18,856 bases of DNA. Source: Candidatus Delongbacteria bacterium (GTDB lineage: Bacteria > Delongbacteria > UBA4055). Positions 1-6,000 of this stretch are shown here, piece after piece (the first letter of the stretch is position 1; each line of letters begins with the position of its first letter). The notes under the pieces were generated by a model that did not search any database, was not told where the DNA came from, and saw nothing but the letters and a program-made list of their open reading frames with translations. Where the stretch lies: the NCBI GenBank assembly GCA_027858795.1, contig JAQICF010000231.1:1-18856 (forward strand), given 5' to 3'. The translations under genes and the position numbers were made by a program.

Positions 1-755
1 GCAGAAATAACATTGATCCTTTTCACTTTTGTAAATATTTCCTGATCTGTAGGACCTGTGATAAGAGTTACTTCAGCACCCATTATTGCAGCCTGTTCAG
101 CTATCTTAAAACCAGTAATACCTGAAGATCTATTAGTCAAATATCTGATTGGATCTAGTGACTCTTCTGTTCTTGAGGCAGTTACAACTATCTTCTTACC
201 AGAAAGAATATTACTTCTATCTAAATAAAATTTTGATTCTCTGAATATCTGCTCAGGTTCAGCCATACGACCTTTACCTTCATAACCACAAGCAAGATCT
301 CCTGTATCAGGATTAATGAAATCAACACCATGCGATGCTAAGAAATCCATATTCCTCTGAACTGCAGGATTATTATACATTTTGGTATTCATTGCGGGAA
401 CCATTAAGATTTGTTTATCAAAAGCCAAAAGAGAAGTTGACAAAGCATCATCAGCAATACCATTAGCAAGTTTCCCTATAATATTGGCGGTTGCAGGTGC
501 TACAATAAAAATATCACCCCAGTCGGTAATTGAAATATGCTCATGAGGTTTCTCGTTCCATTCTGAAAATGAATCGGAATATACATTATTGTTAGAAAGA
601 GATCGAAGAGTTACTTCCCCGACGAATTTCAATCCGTTCTCAGTAGCAATTACCTTTACTTCCGCACCGGCTTTAATAAAATACCGAATCAGATAACAAC
701 TCTTATAAGCTGCTATCCCACCAGTAATACCGATAATGATTTTTTTACCTTTCAT
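1..755 (-). CDS. coaBC: Phosphopantothenoylcysteine decarboxylase / phosphopantothenate-cysteine ligase, 3' end missing
   Basis: Two steps of coenzyme A synthesis in the cytoplasm: the CoaB domain joins cysteine to 4'-phosphopantothenate and the FMN-dependent CoaC domain decarboxylates the product. My translation of the minus strand gives 251 residues before the window edge. The CoaC part shows the N-terminal GITGGIAAYKS loop, His73 in HEHISITDWGD, the PAMNTKMY flavin/substrate motif (119-126) and the ACGYEGKGRM segment with Cys156 (155-164). These match His75, Asn125 and Cys158 of the E. coli enzyme. CoaB begins near residue 186 (GKKIVVTAS) and has DPIRYLTNRSSG (201-212). After SSG it reads ITG where the family normally has KMG. 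The ATG at 755 follows an AGGAG box. A degenerate palindromic repeat overlaps the leader. The gene comes last in the kdsA-to-coaBC run, after the rpoZ-like gene, which is a common bacterial order. About the last 150 residues are not visible. Confidence 0.95.
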   Translation of the reverse strand, partial: MKGKKIIIGITGGIAAYKSCYLIRYFIKAGAEVKVIATENGLKFVGEVTLRSLSNNNVYSDSFSEWNEKPHEHISITDWGDIFIVAPATANIIGKLANGIADDALSTSLLAFDKQILMVPAMNTKMYNNPAVQRNMDFLASHGVDFINPDTGDLACGYEGKGRMAEPEQIFRESKFYLDRSNILSGKKIVVTASRTEESLDPIRYLTNRSSGITGFKIAEQAAIMGAEVTLITGPTDQEIFTKVKRINVIS

Positions 756-763
756 TAATTCTC

Positions 764-793
764 CTGGATTCCCGGATCAAGTCCAAGAATGAC
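764..793 (-). repeat. Degenerate palindromic repeat, family A copy 1
   Basis: Thirty bases in the coaBC leader. Read on the minus strand, they begin GTCAT, have core GGACTTGAT and end ATCCAG. Arms TTCTTGGA and TCCGGGAA pair around the loop CTTGA, with two T-G pairs that would be G-U wobbles in the coaBC transcript. 23 of 30 positions match the element at 14513-14542. The type resembles short intergenic palindromes seen in many bacteria. The repeat lies 9 bases upstream of the coaBC start and runs up to its AGGAG box. The rest of the gap (794-938) holds a short CTTGG/CCAAG inverted repeat near 873-887 and no convincing gene. Confidence 0.6.
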
Positions 794-938
794 AATTAAT
801 TTTAAAATCGAATTATAAAAAATGAATTTAAATGAAGAAGTTCAAGGAGAAGATGTAATTTTAAGAAGGAGCTTGGCAATACCAAGTGACTTTGAAAAAA
901 TTATAGCTTCAACGTAGAAATTCGAAATTTAAAACATT

Positions 939-1256
939 TTATTCGATGTCTTTCATGTCTTCATATCCGAAGTCCAGCTTATCATTCATCATCTCATCAA
1001 TAGCAACTCTGATAGCTTTAGGAAAAACCGGTAATTCTTCTTCGATAGAATCTGAAAAATAATCTCTTGTATATTCTCCATCAGCTTTTTCATCCATCAG
1101 CTCATTTCTTAACCTTTCAAACTCTTCATTGTTAGCTTTTTCAATTTGCCTGATCCTTTTACCTAGGATCATGATAGATTCGTAAATGTTTTCGGATTTA
1201 TGTTCCAGCTGTTCTTGACTGATCTTTCTGTCATCTTTGTCGTAGATCTTTTCCAT
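939..1256 (-). CDS. rpoZ: Divergent RNA polymerase omega subunit (RpoZ-like)
   Basis: A 105-residue, acidic, helix-rich protein. Omega is a small RNA polymerase subunit that helps fold and hold the beta' subunit. Two lines of evidence support the call. First, position: it sits between gmk and coaBC, where rpoZ is found in many bacteria. Second, the segment ENIYESIMILGKRIRQIEKA (about 23-42) resembles the omega core in which a tyrosine is followed by an (A/G)KRARQI-like helix. PKAIRVAIDEMMNDKLDF (about 78-95) resembles the 'KP..IAL.E...GKI' tail of FCB-group omegas. The usual N-terminal motif is replaced by a charged stretch. The ATG at 1256 has a strong GGGAG box five bases upstream. A 34-bp tandem repeat fills its leader. 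It could be a different small protein, but position and partial motif agree. Confidence 0.7.
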   Translation of the reverse strand: MEKIYDKDDRKISQEQLEHKSENIYESIMILGKRIRQIEKANNEEFERLRNELMDEKADGEYTRDYFSDSIEEELPVFPKAIRVAIDEMMNDKLDFGYEDMKDIE

Positions 1257-1266
1257 GTTTACTCCC

Positions 1267-1357
1267 TATTTTATATCTAATTTTTTTTTCAGTGCTAGAA
1301 TCTATTTATACATAATTTTTTTTCAATTCTAGAATCTATTGTATATCTATTTTTTTT
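1267..1357. repeat. 34-bp tandem repeat, about 2.7 copies, spanning the gmk stop and rpoZ leader
   Basis: Two full 34-base units (1290-1323 and 1324-1357) and one partial unit (1267-1289). The full units share CTAGAATCTATT; all copies end in a run of eight or more T on the plus strand. The partial unit matches the TATATCTA plus T-run half. The right-hand unit includes the last codons and TAG stop of gmk, so the array seems to derive from the gmk 3' end. Copies differ by a few substitutions and one-base shifts. On the minus (coding) strand each unit carries an A-tract. Confidence 0.75.
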
Positions 1358-1902
1358 AATATCGATGTAATTTTATCTACAGCATCACTGATCTTTTCGT
1401 TTTTAACCTGATGGTCATAATGATCGATCTGATCTAATTCTGTTTGTGCATATTTCAATCTTTTCTCTATAGTTTCAGGACTATCAGTACCTCTTATCTC
1501 CAACCTTGTTTTCAGATCTTCAATAGAAGGAGGATAAATAAATATCATGATAGAATCTTCAGGATATGCTTTTTTAATTTCCAAAGCTCCCTGAACATCA
1601 ACATCAAAAATTATATTATTACCTTCGTTCAAAGATCTATCTACATAGCTTTTTAACGTACCATAATAATTTTCATAAACATTCTTGTATTCTACAAATT
1701 CATCTTCTTGTATCTTCTGCTGGAAATCTTCTTTTGTAAGAAAAAAATATTCAACTCCATTTTTTTCATTACCTCTTGGTTTTCTTGTAGTTGCAGAAAT
1801 AGAAAATTCTAATTGAGTAAATTTTTTCATCAATTCCGTGATAATTGTAGTCTTCCCTGTTCCTGATGGCGCAGAAAAGATTAATAATTTCCCTTTACTC
1901 AA
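1336..1902 (-). CDS. gmk: Guanylate kinase
   Basis: Transfers phosphate from ATP to GMP to give GDP, an essential step in guanine nucleotide supply that also feeds (p)ppGpp synthesis. The 188-residue protein has the P-loop APSGTGKT at 11-18, followed by the GMP-binding region with SATTRKPRGNEKNGVEYFF (about 36-54), FVEYKNVYENYYGT (69-82) and the IIFDVDVQGALEIKK core (97-111). Length is close to the usual 190-210. The start is TTG at 1902, with AGG seven bases upstream; no ATG lies near the conserved N-terminus. It follows yicC by 33 bases, a classical pairing, and precedes the rpoZ-like gene. The last codons fall inside a 34-bp tandem repeat, leaving the tail KKIDIQ. Confidence 0.96.
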   Translation of the reverse strand: MSKGKLLIFSAPSGTGKTTIITELMKKFTQLEFSISATTRKPRGNEKNGVEYFFLTKEDFQQKIQEDEFVEYKNVYENYYGTLKSYVDRSLNEGNNIIFDVDVQGALEIKKAYPEDSIMIFIYPPSIEDLKTRLEIRGTDSPETIEKRLKYAQTELDQIDHYDHQVKNEKISDAVDKITSILKKIDIQ

Positions 1903-1935
1903 TGTTTAACCTGCTCTCTTGTATTTTCAATACCT

Positions 1936-2814
1936 TTATTCAACATTCTGAACTTGTTCCCTAATATTCTCAATTACTTCTTTCAATTTAACTGAGATAT
2001 GAGATATTTCAGTTAAATTAGTTTTTGCAGATGTCGTACTTGCTTCTCTATGCATTTCTTGAACTATGTTGTTGAGTATTTTACCCAATGGCTTATCCGA
2101 TTCCATTGTTATTTTAAATAATTCGATGTGAGATCTTAGTCTTGTTATCTCTTCTGAAATATCAACTTTATCACTGATTAATACTAGCTCATGCTCTAAT
2201 CTCTCTTTATTGATAGAATTCGCATCAACGAATTTATCTACTCTTTCTTTTAGTCTGTCATATTGTATCTGAACTGCATCTTTTGAATGTTTTTCGATCT
2301 CATCAACAAATTGTCCAAGTTCAAATAATCTAATATCGAAATCATTGTTTAACTCATTACCTTCCTGATCTCTATATTTGTTAATATCTATGATGGCTTC
2401 ATCTAAAGCAGATAAGACAGCATTAACAGTATCGTCATCTCCTTCATCTTTCTGAGCTTGAGCGAATATATCTGTAAATTTCAGAAGAATATCTAAAGTG
2501 ACTTCACCCTGAATACTAAGTTTATTTTTTAGGTTATTTAGCATATCAGTATACATCTGAGCAATATTTTCGTCAATAGCTCTAATACTCTGTGCAGCAG
2601 GTTTTTTCGTCAAGTTAACGAATGCTGTAACACTACCTCTTGCTATACCTGATTTGATAACATCTCTAAATTTCATCTCGGTTCCACTTAAAAATGATGG
2701 CATCCTGAAATTCAGATCAAGAAATCTATGGTTTACACTTTTTACCTCCACTTGAATATCATATAATTCAGTTGATGCTGAACCTTTACCATAACCTGTC
2801 ATTGATCTTATCAA
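1936..2814 (-). CDS. yicC: YicC-family endoribonuclease
   Basis: A cytoplasmic protein of the YicC/YloC family. In E. coli YicC is an endoribonuclease implicated in small-RNA turnover. Family hallmarks at both ends are present: IRSMTGYGKG (2-11) and VEVKSVNHRFLDLNFRMP (22-39) at the N-terminus, and QEMHREASTTSAKTNLTEIS (about 251-270) with IREQVQNVE at the very C-terminus, which forms the DUF1732 domain. At 292 residues it is full length. The TTG at 2814 has GGAG seven bases upstream and gives the family-typical M-I-x-S-M-T-G beginning; the ATG four codons later would remove the conserved first residues. It lies directly before gmk, as in many genomes, and after the LptC-like gene, so lipopolysaccharide export and RNA/nucleotide genes share a probable transcript. 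Confidence 0.93.
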   Translation of the reverse strand: MIRSMTGYGKGSASTELYDIQVEVKSVNHRFLDLNFRMPSFLSGTEMKFRDVIKSGIARGSVTAFVNLTKKPAAQSIRAIDENIAQMYTDMLNNLKNKLSIQGEVTLDILLKFTDIFAQAQKDEGDDDTVNAVLSALDEAIIDINKYRDQEGNELNNDFDIRLFELGQFVDEIEKHSKDAVQIQYDRLKERVDKFVDANSINKERLEHELVLISDKVDISEEITRLRSHIELFKITMESDKPLGKILNNIVQEMHREASTTSAKTNLTEISHISVKLKEVIENIREQVQNVE

Positions 2815-2841
2815 ATTTTTTCTCCATTTTTGCTAAATATA

Positions 2842-3423
2842 TTAATCAACATCTTTTTCATTTATCATTGCTTTTCCACGAGGATTCTTAACCTCATAGG
2901 ATTCAAATTTATCATCTGTTATAAACCCATCACCATACAGAGTGTCTTTTTCATTTTTTATCATCATCACCGGTGAATCGGTACTTATTATCGCTTCTTT
3001 TCTCAGCCATGTAAGTGTATCGGTATAAAGAACATAACCTGTTGTTGATTTAAAGACAACATTGTCAAGAGCTTTGAAGACACCTTTGAGATCATTTACA
3101 GCACCTCTATCACTAATCAATTCGCCTGTCTGTTTCTCATCTTCAAAGAAGAGTAAGGTCATACCCGAGTCTATATGACTTTCAGAGTACTTAGAATTAC
3201 CAAGGTTATCTCTTTCTACAACTCCACCCTTGAATTTCGCTTTTAATTTCCCTGAATTAGTAATCATAACATCCATATTCCAGATCTTGTTCTCAGGAAG
3301 ATTACCGACAGGACCCTTAGAAGCTTTATTCGTATCTTCAGACTGTTTACTACATGACAACAGCATGGCTAAGAATATCACAAAAATCATCTTAGTCAAG
3401 ATATTTGCTCTTTGCTTCTTCAA
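2842..3423 (-). CDS. lptC: LptC-like lipopolysaccharide transport lipoprotein
   Basis: LptC is the inner-membrane anchored periplasmic part of the bridge that carries lipopolysaccharide from LptBFG to LptA. The 193-residue protein starts with a basic n-region, a hydrophobic stretch (about 13-22) and a lipobox LLSC, giving a predicted lipidated Cys24. The body is a beta-rich LptC/OstA-type domain: GVVERDNLG, DRGAVNDLKGVFKALDNVVF, LYTDTLTWLRKEAIISTDSP (about 131-150) and KDTLYGDGFITDDKF. That is the typical repeating pattern of 'new edge, loss, gain' strands. TTG at 3423 overlaps the end of kdsC by 32 bases and supplies the basic n-region. The alternative ATG at 3390, one base after the kdsC stop, would leave an uncharged, very short signal. 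LptA and LptB genes, often next to lptC, are absent; yicC follows instead. Confidence 0.82.
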   Translation of the reverse strand: MKKQRANILTKMIFVIFLAMLLSCSKQSEDTNKASKGPVGNLPENKIWNMDVMITNSGKLKAKFKGGVVERDNLGNSKYSESHIDSGMTLLFFEDEKQTGELISDRGAVNDLKGVFKALDNVVFKSTTGYVLYTDTLTWLRKEAIISTDSPVMMIKNEKDTLYGDGFITDDKFESYEVKNPRGKAMINEKDVD

Positions 3424-3901
3424 GTTTGTTGTCTCTTTTCAGGATATATTGCAGAAATTCTCTAACAGCTCCATTACCACCTTCTGCTTTTGTGACAACA
3501 TCCACCCTTTTTTTGATCTCTTCATCAGCATTTGACGGTGCACCTTTTAAACCTGCATGCTTCATAGCTGACCAATCAAACCAGTCATCACCTATATATG
3601 CAATTTCTTCATCACTAAGTGATAGCTCTTTTTTTAACAGCATATATGGCTCTTCTTTATCCATATACCCGGCATAGATCTTATCAATTCCTAAAACTTC
3701 TGCTCTTTTATTCACGATCTCACCGAACCCTCCGGTAATGATCGCTAATTCTATCCCTGCTGAAGGTGCTATATGTCTTAAGAAAAAACCATCTTTAACA
3801 CAAAACGGTTTAATCGCCTCACCATTTGCTCCGTAGAATACTGTTCCATCTGTTAGAACACCATCAACATCCATTATCACTAATTTTATTTCTTTTGCCA
3901 T
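3392..3901 (-). CDS. kdsC: 3-deoxy-D-manno-octulosonate 8-phosphate phosphatase
   Basis: A cytoplasmic HAD-superfamily phosphatase that removes the phosphate from Kdo-8-phosphate, the third step of Kdo synthesis. The 169-residue protein has motif I MDVDGVLTDG (nucleophile Asp11, acid/base Asp13), motif II threonine in IITGG (55-59), Lys82 in MDKEEP and motif III/IV IGDDWFDW (103-110, Asp105 and Asp106). It lacks a cap domain, as expected for this small tetrameric C0 phosphatase. The C-terminal GGNGAVREFL loop corresponds to the family GGRGAVRE element that closes over the neighbouring active site, with Asn in place of Arg. Its ATG follows the kdsA stop directly (TAAATG), so the two steps are probably translationally coupled. 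Confidence 0.94.
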   Translation of the reverse strand: MAKEIKLVIMDVDGVLTDGTVFYGANGEAIKPFCVKDGFFLRHIAPSAGIELAIITGGFGEIVNKRAEVLGIDKIYAGYMDKEEPYMLLKKELSLSDEEIAYIGDDWFDWSAMKHAGLKGAPSNADEEIKKRVDVVTKAEGGNGAVREFLQYILKRDNKLEEAKSKYLD

Positions 3902-4726
3902 TTATTTTCCTAAACTGTTTTGTATTGAGATACATCTCTCTAAAACTTTTTCAAGTTCATCTAAATTCAACATTGATTTTCCATCAGAAAGAGCTTTTGA
4001 AGGATCAGGATGAGTTTCAATAAAAAGTCCATCTACGGCACCAGTTGCTATTGCTGCTGAAGCCATCTGCATTACATATTCCGGTTGCCCACCTGAAACA
4101 TTTCCTTCTGCTGCAGGTCTTTGAAGTGAATGGGTAACATCGTAGATAACCGGGTAACCTGCCAGTTTCATCTCCATGAAATTTCTGAAGTCAACAACAA
4201 GGTTATTATATCCAAAAGTAGTACCTCTTTCCGTGAGCATTACTTTATCATTTCCTGTCGATCTAACTTTATCAGCAGCTAAATTCATTTCGTTAGCTGA
4301 ACCGAACTGACCTTTCTTTATATTTACGACTTTTCCTGTTTCACCAGCTTTTGTTAGAAGATCTGTTTGCCTGAACAAGAAAGCAGGTATCTGGATTACA
4401 TCAACTATATCAGAAACTACCAATGCTTCCTCAGGTATATGGATATCCGTAAGCAACGGTAATGAATATTTTTCTTTGACCCTAGAAAGTATTTCCAATC
4501 CTTTATCGATACCGGGACCTCTGAATGATTCAATACTGGATCTGTTCGCCTTGGTGAAAGAACTTTTAAATATGAGATCAATATTTAATTTCTCAGTGAT
4601 AGTCTTCAGTCTTTCAGCTATCTCAAAAATAATACTTTCTGACTCAATTACACACGGTCCTGCAATTAAAAAAAACTTTCGTCTTTCTTTTGAAAAAATA
4701 TCTTCGACTTTAAATAGAGATTTCAT
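3902..4726 (-). CDS. kdsA: 3-deoxy-D-manno-octulosonate 8-phosphate synthase, probable metal-dependent type
   Basis: Condenses phosphoenolpyruvate with arabinose 5-phosphate to Kdo-8-phosphate, committing carbon to the inner core of lipopolysaccharide. The 274-residue TIM-barrel sequence is full length. It shows AGPCVIESE (22-30), FKSSFTKANRSSIESFRGPG (53-72), TDIHIPEEA, QIPAFLFRQTDLL (112-124), NIKKGQFGSANEM, LTERGTTFGYNNLVVDFR (164-181) and DVTHSLQRP (196-204). The cysteine in AGPC (Cys25), with His199, Glu237 in IETHPDP and Asp248 in LSDGKS, matches the four metal ligands of metallo-type KdsA; non-metal enzymes have Asn in the first place. ATG at 4726 has AGGA upstream. It is the first gene of the minus-strand run; the kdsB and kdsD genes are not in the window. 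Confidence 0.96.
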   Translation of the reverse strand: MKSLFKVEDIFSKERRKFFLIAGPCVIESESIIFEIAERLKTITEKLNIDLIFKSSFTKANRSSIESFRGPGIDKGLEILSRVKEKYSLPLLTDIHIPEEALVVSDIVDVIQIPAFLFRQTDLLTKAGETGKVVNIKKGQFGSANEMNLAADKVRSTGNDKVMLTERGTTFGYNNLVVDFRNFMEMKLAGYPVIYDVTHSLQRPAAEGNVSGGQPEYVMQMASAAIATGAVDGLFIETHPDPSKALSDGKSMLNLDELEKVLERCISIQNSLGK

Positions 4727-4790
4727 TTCTTATCCTAAATTAGATACCTTGTCTTTTCCCAACCCTTATACCTATTTATCAAGGATTGAG

Positions 4791-4819
4791 AAAATAAGTA
4801 ATTTTTACTAATAAAACAA
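4791..4819 (-). promoter_or_regulatory. Possible promoter of the kdsA-coaBC run
   Basis: On the minus strand TTGTTT (4814-4819), 17 bases, then TATTTT (4791-4796). This fits a weak sigma-70-type promoter about 65 bases before the kdsA ATG. In such AT-rich DNA, matches of this quality also arise by chance. It shares the 196-base divergent gap with the much better rluD promoter. Confidence 0.3.
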
Positions 4820-4852
4820 GAACAAAAATAAATATAAACCGACCTTTAACCC

Positions 4853-4881
4853 TTGCTACAACTCACTTTTATTGGTATAAT
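4853..4881 (+). promoter_or_regulatory. Sigma-70-type promoter for rluD
   Basis: TTGCTA (4853-4858), a 17-base spacer, then a perfect TATAAT (4876-4881), with the rluD start about 41 bases further on. It is the best consensus match in the window and lies in the divergent kdsA/rluD gap. Confidence 0.75.
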
Positions 4882-4922
4882 ATGCCGTAAGTATGATTAT
4901 ATAATAACATTGGTGAACCGAA

Positions 4923-5918
4923 GTGGACATTGAAGAATTGAAAAATATTGAAACTGTTGAAATTAAAGTAGCTCCAAATCAAGCTAAAGAACGCATTGAT
5001 AAATATTTGTTTGCTCAAATTAAGAGAGTCAGCAGAAATAAGATCCAGAATTTAGTTGAAAGTGGAAATGTACTTGTCAACGATAAAGAAATAAGAACAA
5101 ATTATAAAGTTTTACCTAATGATACTATCGTTGTAAACATACCCAGACCTGTTAAGCAGGAGATCTTACCTGAAGATATTAAAATTGATTTTGTTTATGA
5201 AGATGAATATTTAGCTGTTATAAACAAGCAGACAAACTTTGTTGTTCACCCTACATACTCAAGATCAGGTGGTACGTTAGTAAATGCGCTAATGTTCCAT
5301 TTCAAAGATCAGCTTTCATCTGTTAACGGAAAAGAAAGACCGGGTATTGTTCATCGTTTAGATAAAGATACTACAGGACTAATGGTTGTTGCTAAAAATG
5401 ACCTTGTTCATCAGCCTTTAGCAAGTCAATTTGCTGAAAAAACTGCCCGAAGAGAATATATTGGAATTTGTATTGGAAGATTTAAAGAAAAAAAAGGGCG
5501 TATCGAAACACTTCTAACCCGATGGCAAAGAGATAGAAAGGTTATGGTAGTATCTGAATTTGAAGGTAAAAGAGCAGCTACAAATTATGAAGTTATTGAA
5601 GAATTCAATAAATTTAGTTTAGTGAAATTTATTTTAGAAACAGGTAGAACACATCAAATAAGAGCGCATATGAAACATATCAATAGACCTCTGTTTGGTG
5701 ATCCGTTCTATGGTGGAGTTAACGTAAAAACTATAGATCTTCCAAGAAATCAGATTAAAAGATTGAATCATATGCTTGAGATACTTCCAAGACAAGCATT
5801 ACATGCTAGGAAACTGGAATTCTATCACCCTATTTTGAAGAAACGAATGTCATTTGAAGCAGACATTCCCGATGATATTTCTGCGATAATCGAATTAATA
5901 CGAAAATATGAATATTAA
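4923..5918 (+). CDS. rluD: RluA/RluD-family 23S rRNA pseudouridine synthase
   Basis: Converts uridines to pseudouridine in structured RNA, most likely 23S rRNA helix 69 if it is the true RluD orthologue. The 331-residue protein has an N-terminal S4 RNA-binding domain (about 17-75: ERIDKYL, IQNLVESGNVLVNDKEIR). The catalytic RluA domain follows, with HRLDKDTTG (144-152, catalytic Asp147), ARREYIGICIGRF and the substrate-binding LETGRTHQIRAHMKHINRPLFGDPFYGG (about 239-266). Length and domain order match RluD rather than the shorter RluA. The start is GTG at 4923 with GGTGA upstream; no ATG lies near it. A strong promoter precedes it. RluC or a related subfamily member is an alternative; the exact target site cannot be read from sequence. 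Confidence 0.92.
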   Translation: MDIEELKNIETVEIKVAPNQAKERIDKYLFAQIKRVSRNKIQNLVESGNVLVNDKEIRTNYKVLPNDTIVVNIPRPVKQEILPEDIKIDFVYEDEYLAVINKQTNFVVHPTYSRSGGTLVNALMFHFKDQLSSVNGKERPGIVHRLDKDTTGLMVVAKNDLVHQPLASQFAEKTARREYIGICIGRFKEKKGRIETLLTRWQRDRKVMVVSEFEGKRAATNYEVIEEFNKFSLVKFILETGRTHQIRAHMKHINRPLFGDPFYGGVNVKTIDLPRNQIKRLNHMLEILPRQALHARKLEFYHPILKKRMSFEADIPDDISAIIELIRKYEY

Positions 5919-5922
5919 TTTC

Positions 5923-5951
5923 TTGATTTAATCCCAACTAAATAATATATT
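5923..5951 (+). promoter_or_regulatory. Probable promoter for the TPR protein gene
   Basis: TTGATT (5923-5928), exactly 17 bases, then TATATT (5946-5951), beginning 5 bases after the rluD stop and about 50 bases before the ATG at 6001. It suggests that the gene is transcribed independently of rluD. Confidence 0.55.
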
Positions 5952-6000
5952 GATTGCTCAAATAAATTCATAGCTATTGAAGAGAATTTGGAATTAAATT

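Noticed and set aside
822..917. Plus-strand ORF of 31 codons (begins MNLNEEVQGEDVILRRSLAI) between coaBC and rpoZ
   Set aside because: No ribosome-binding site, no recognisable family and only 31 residues; it could be a gene remnant, but the sequence does not support calling it.
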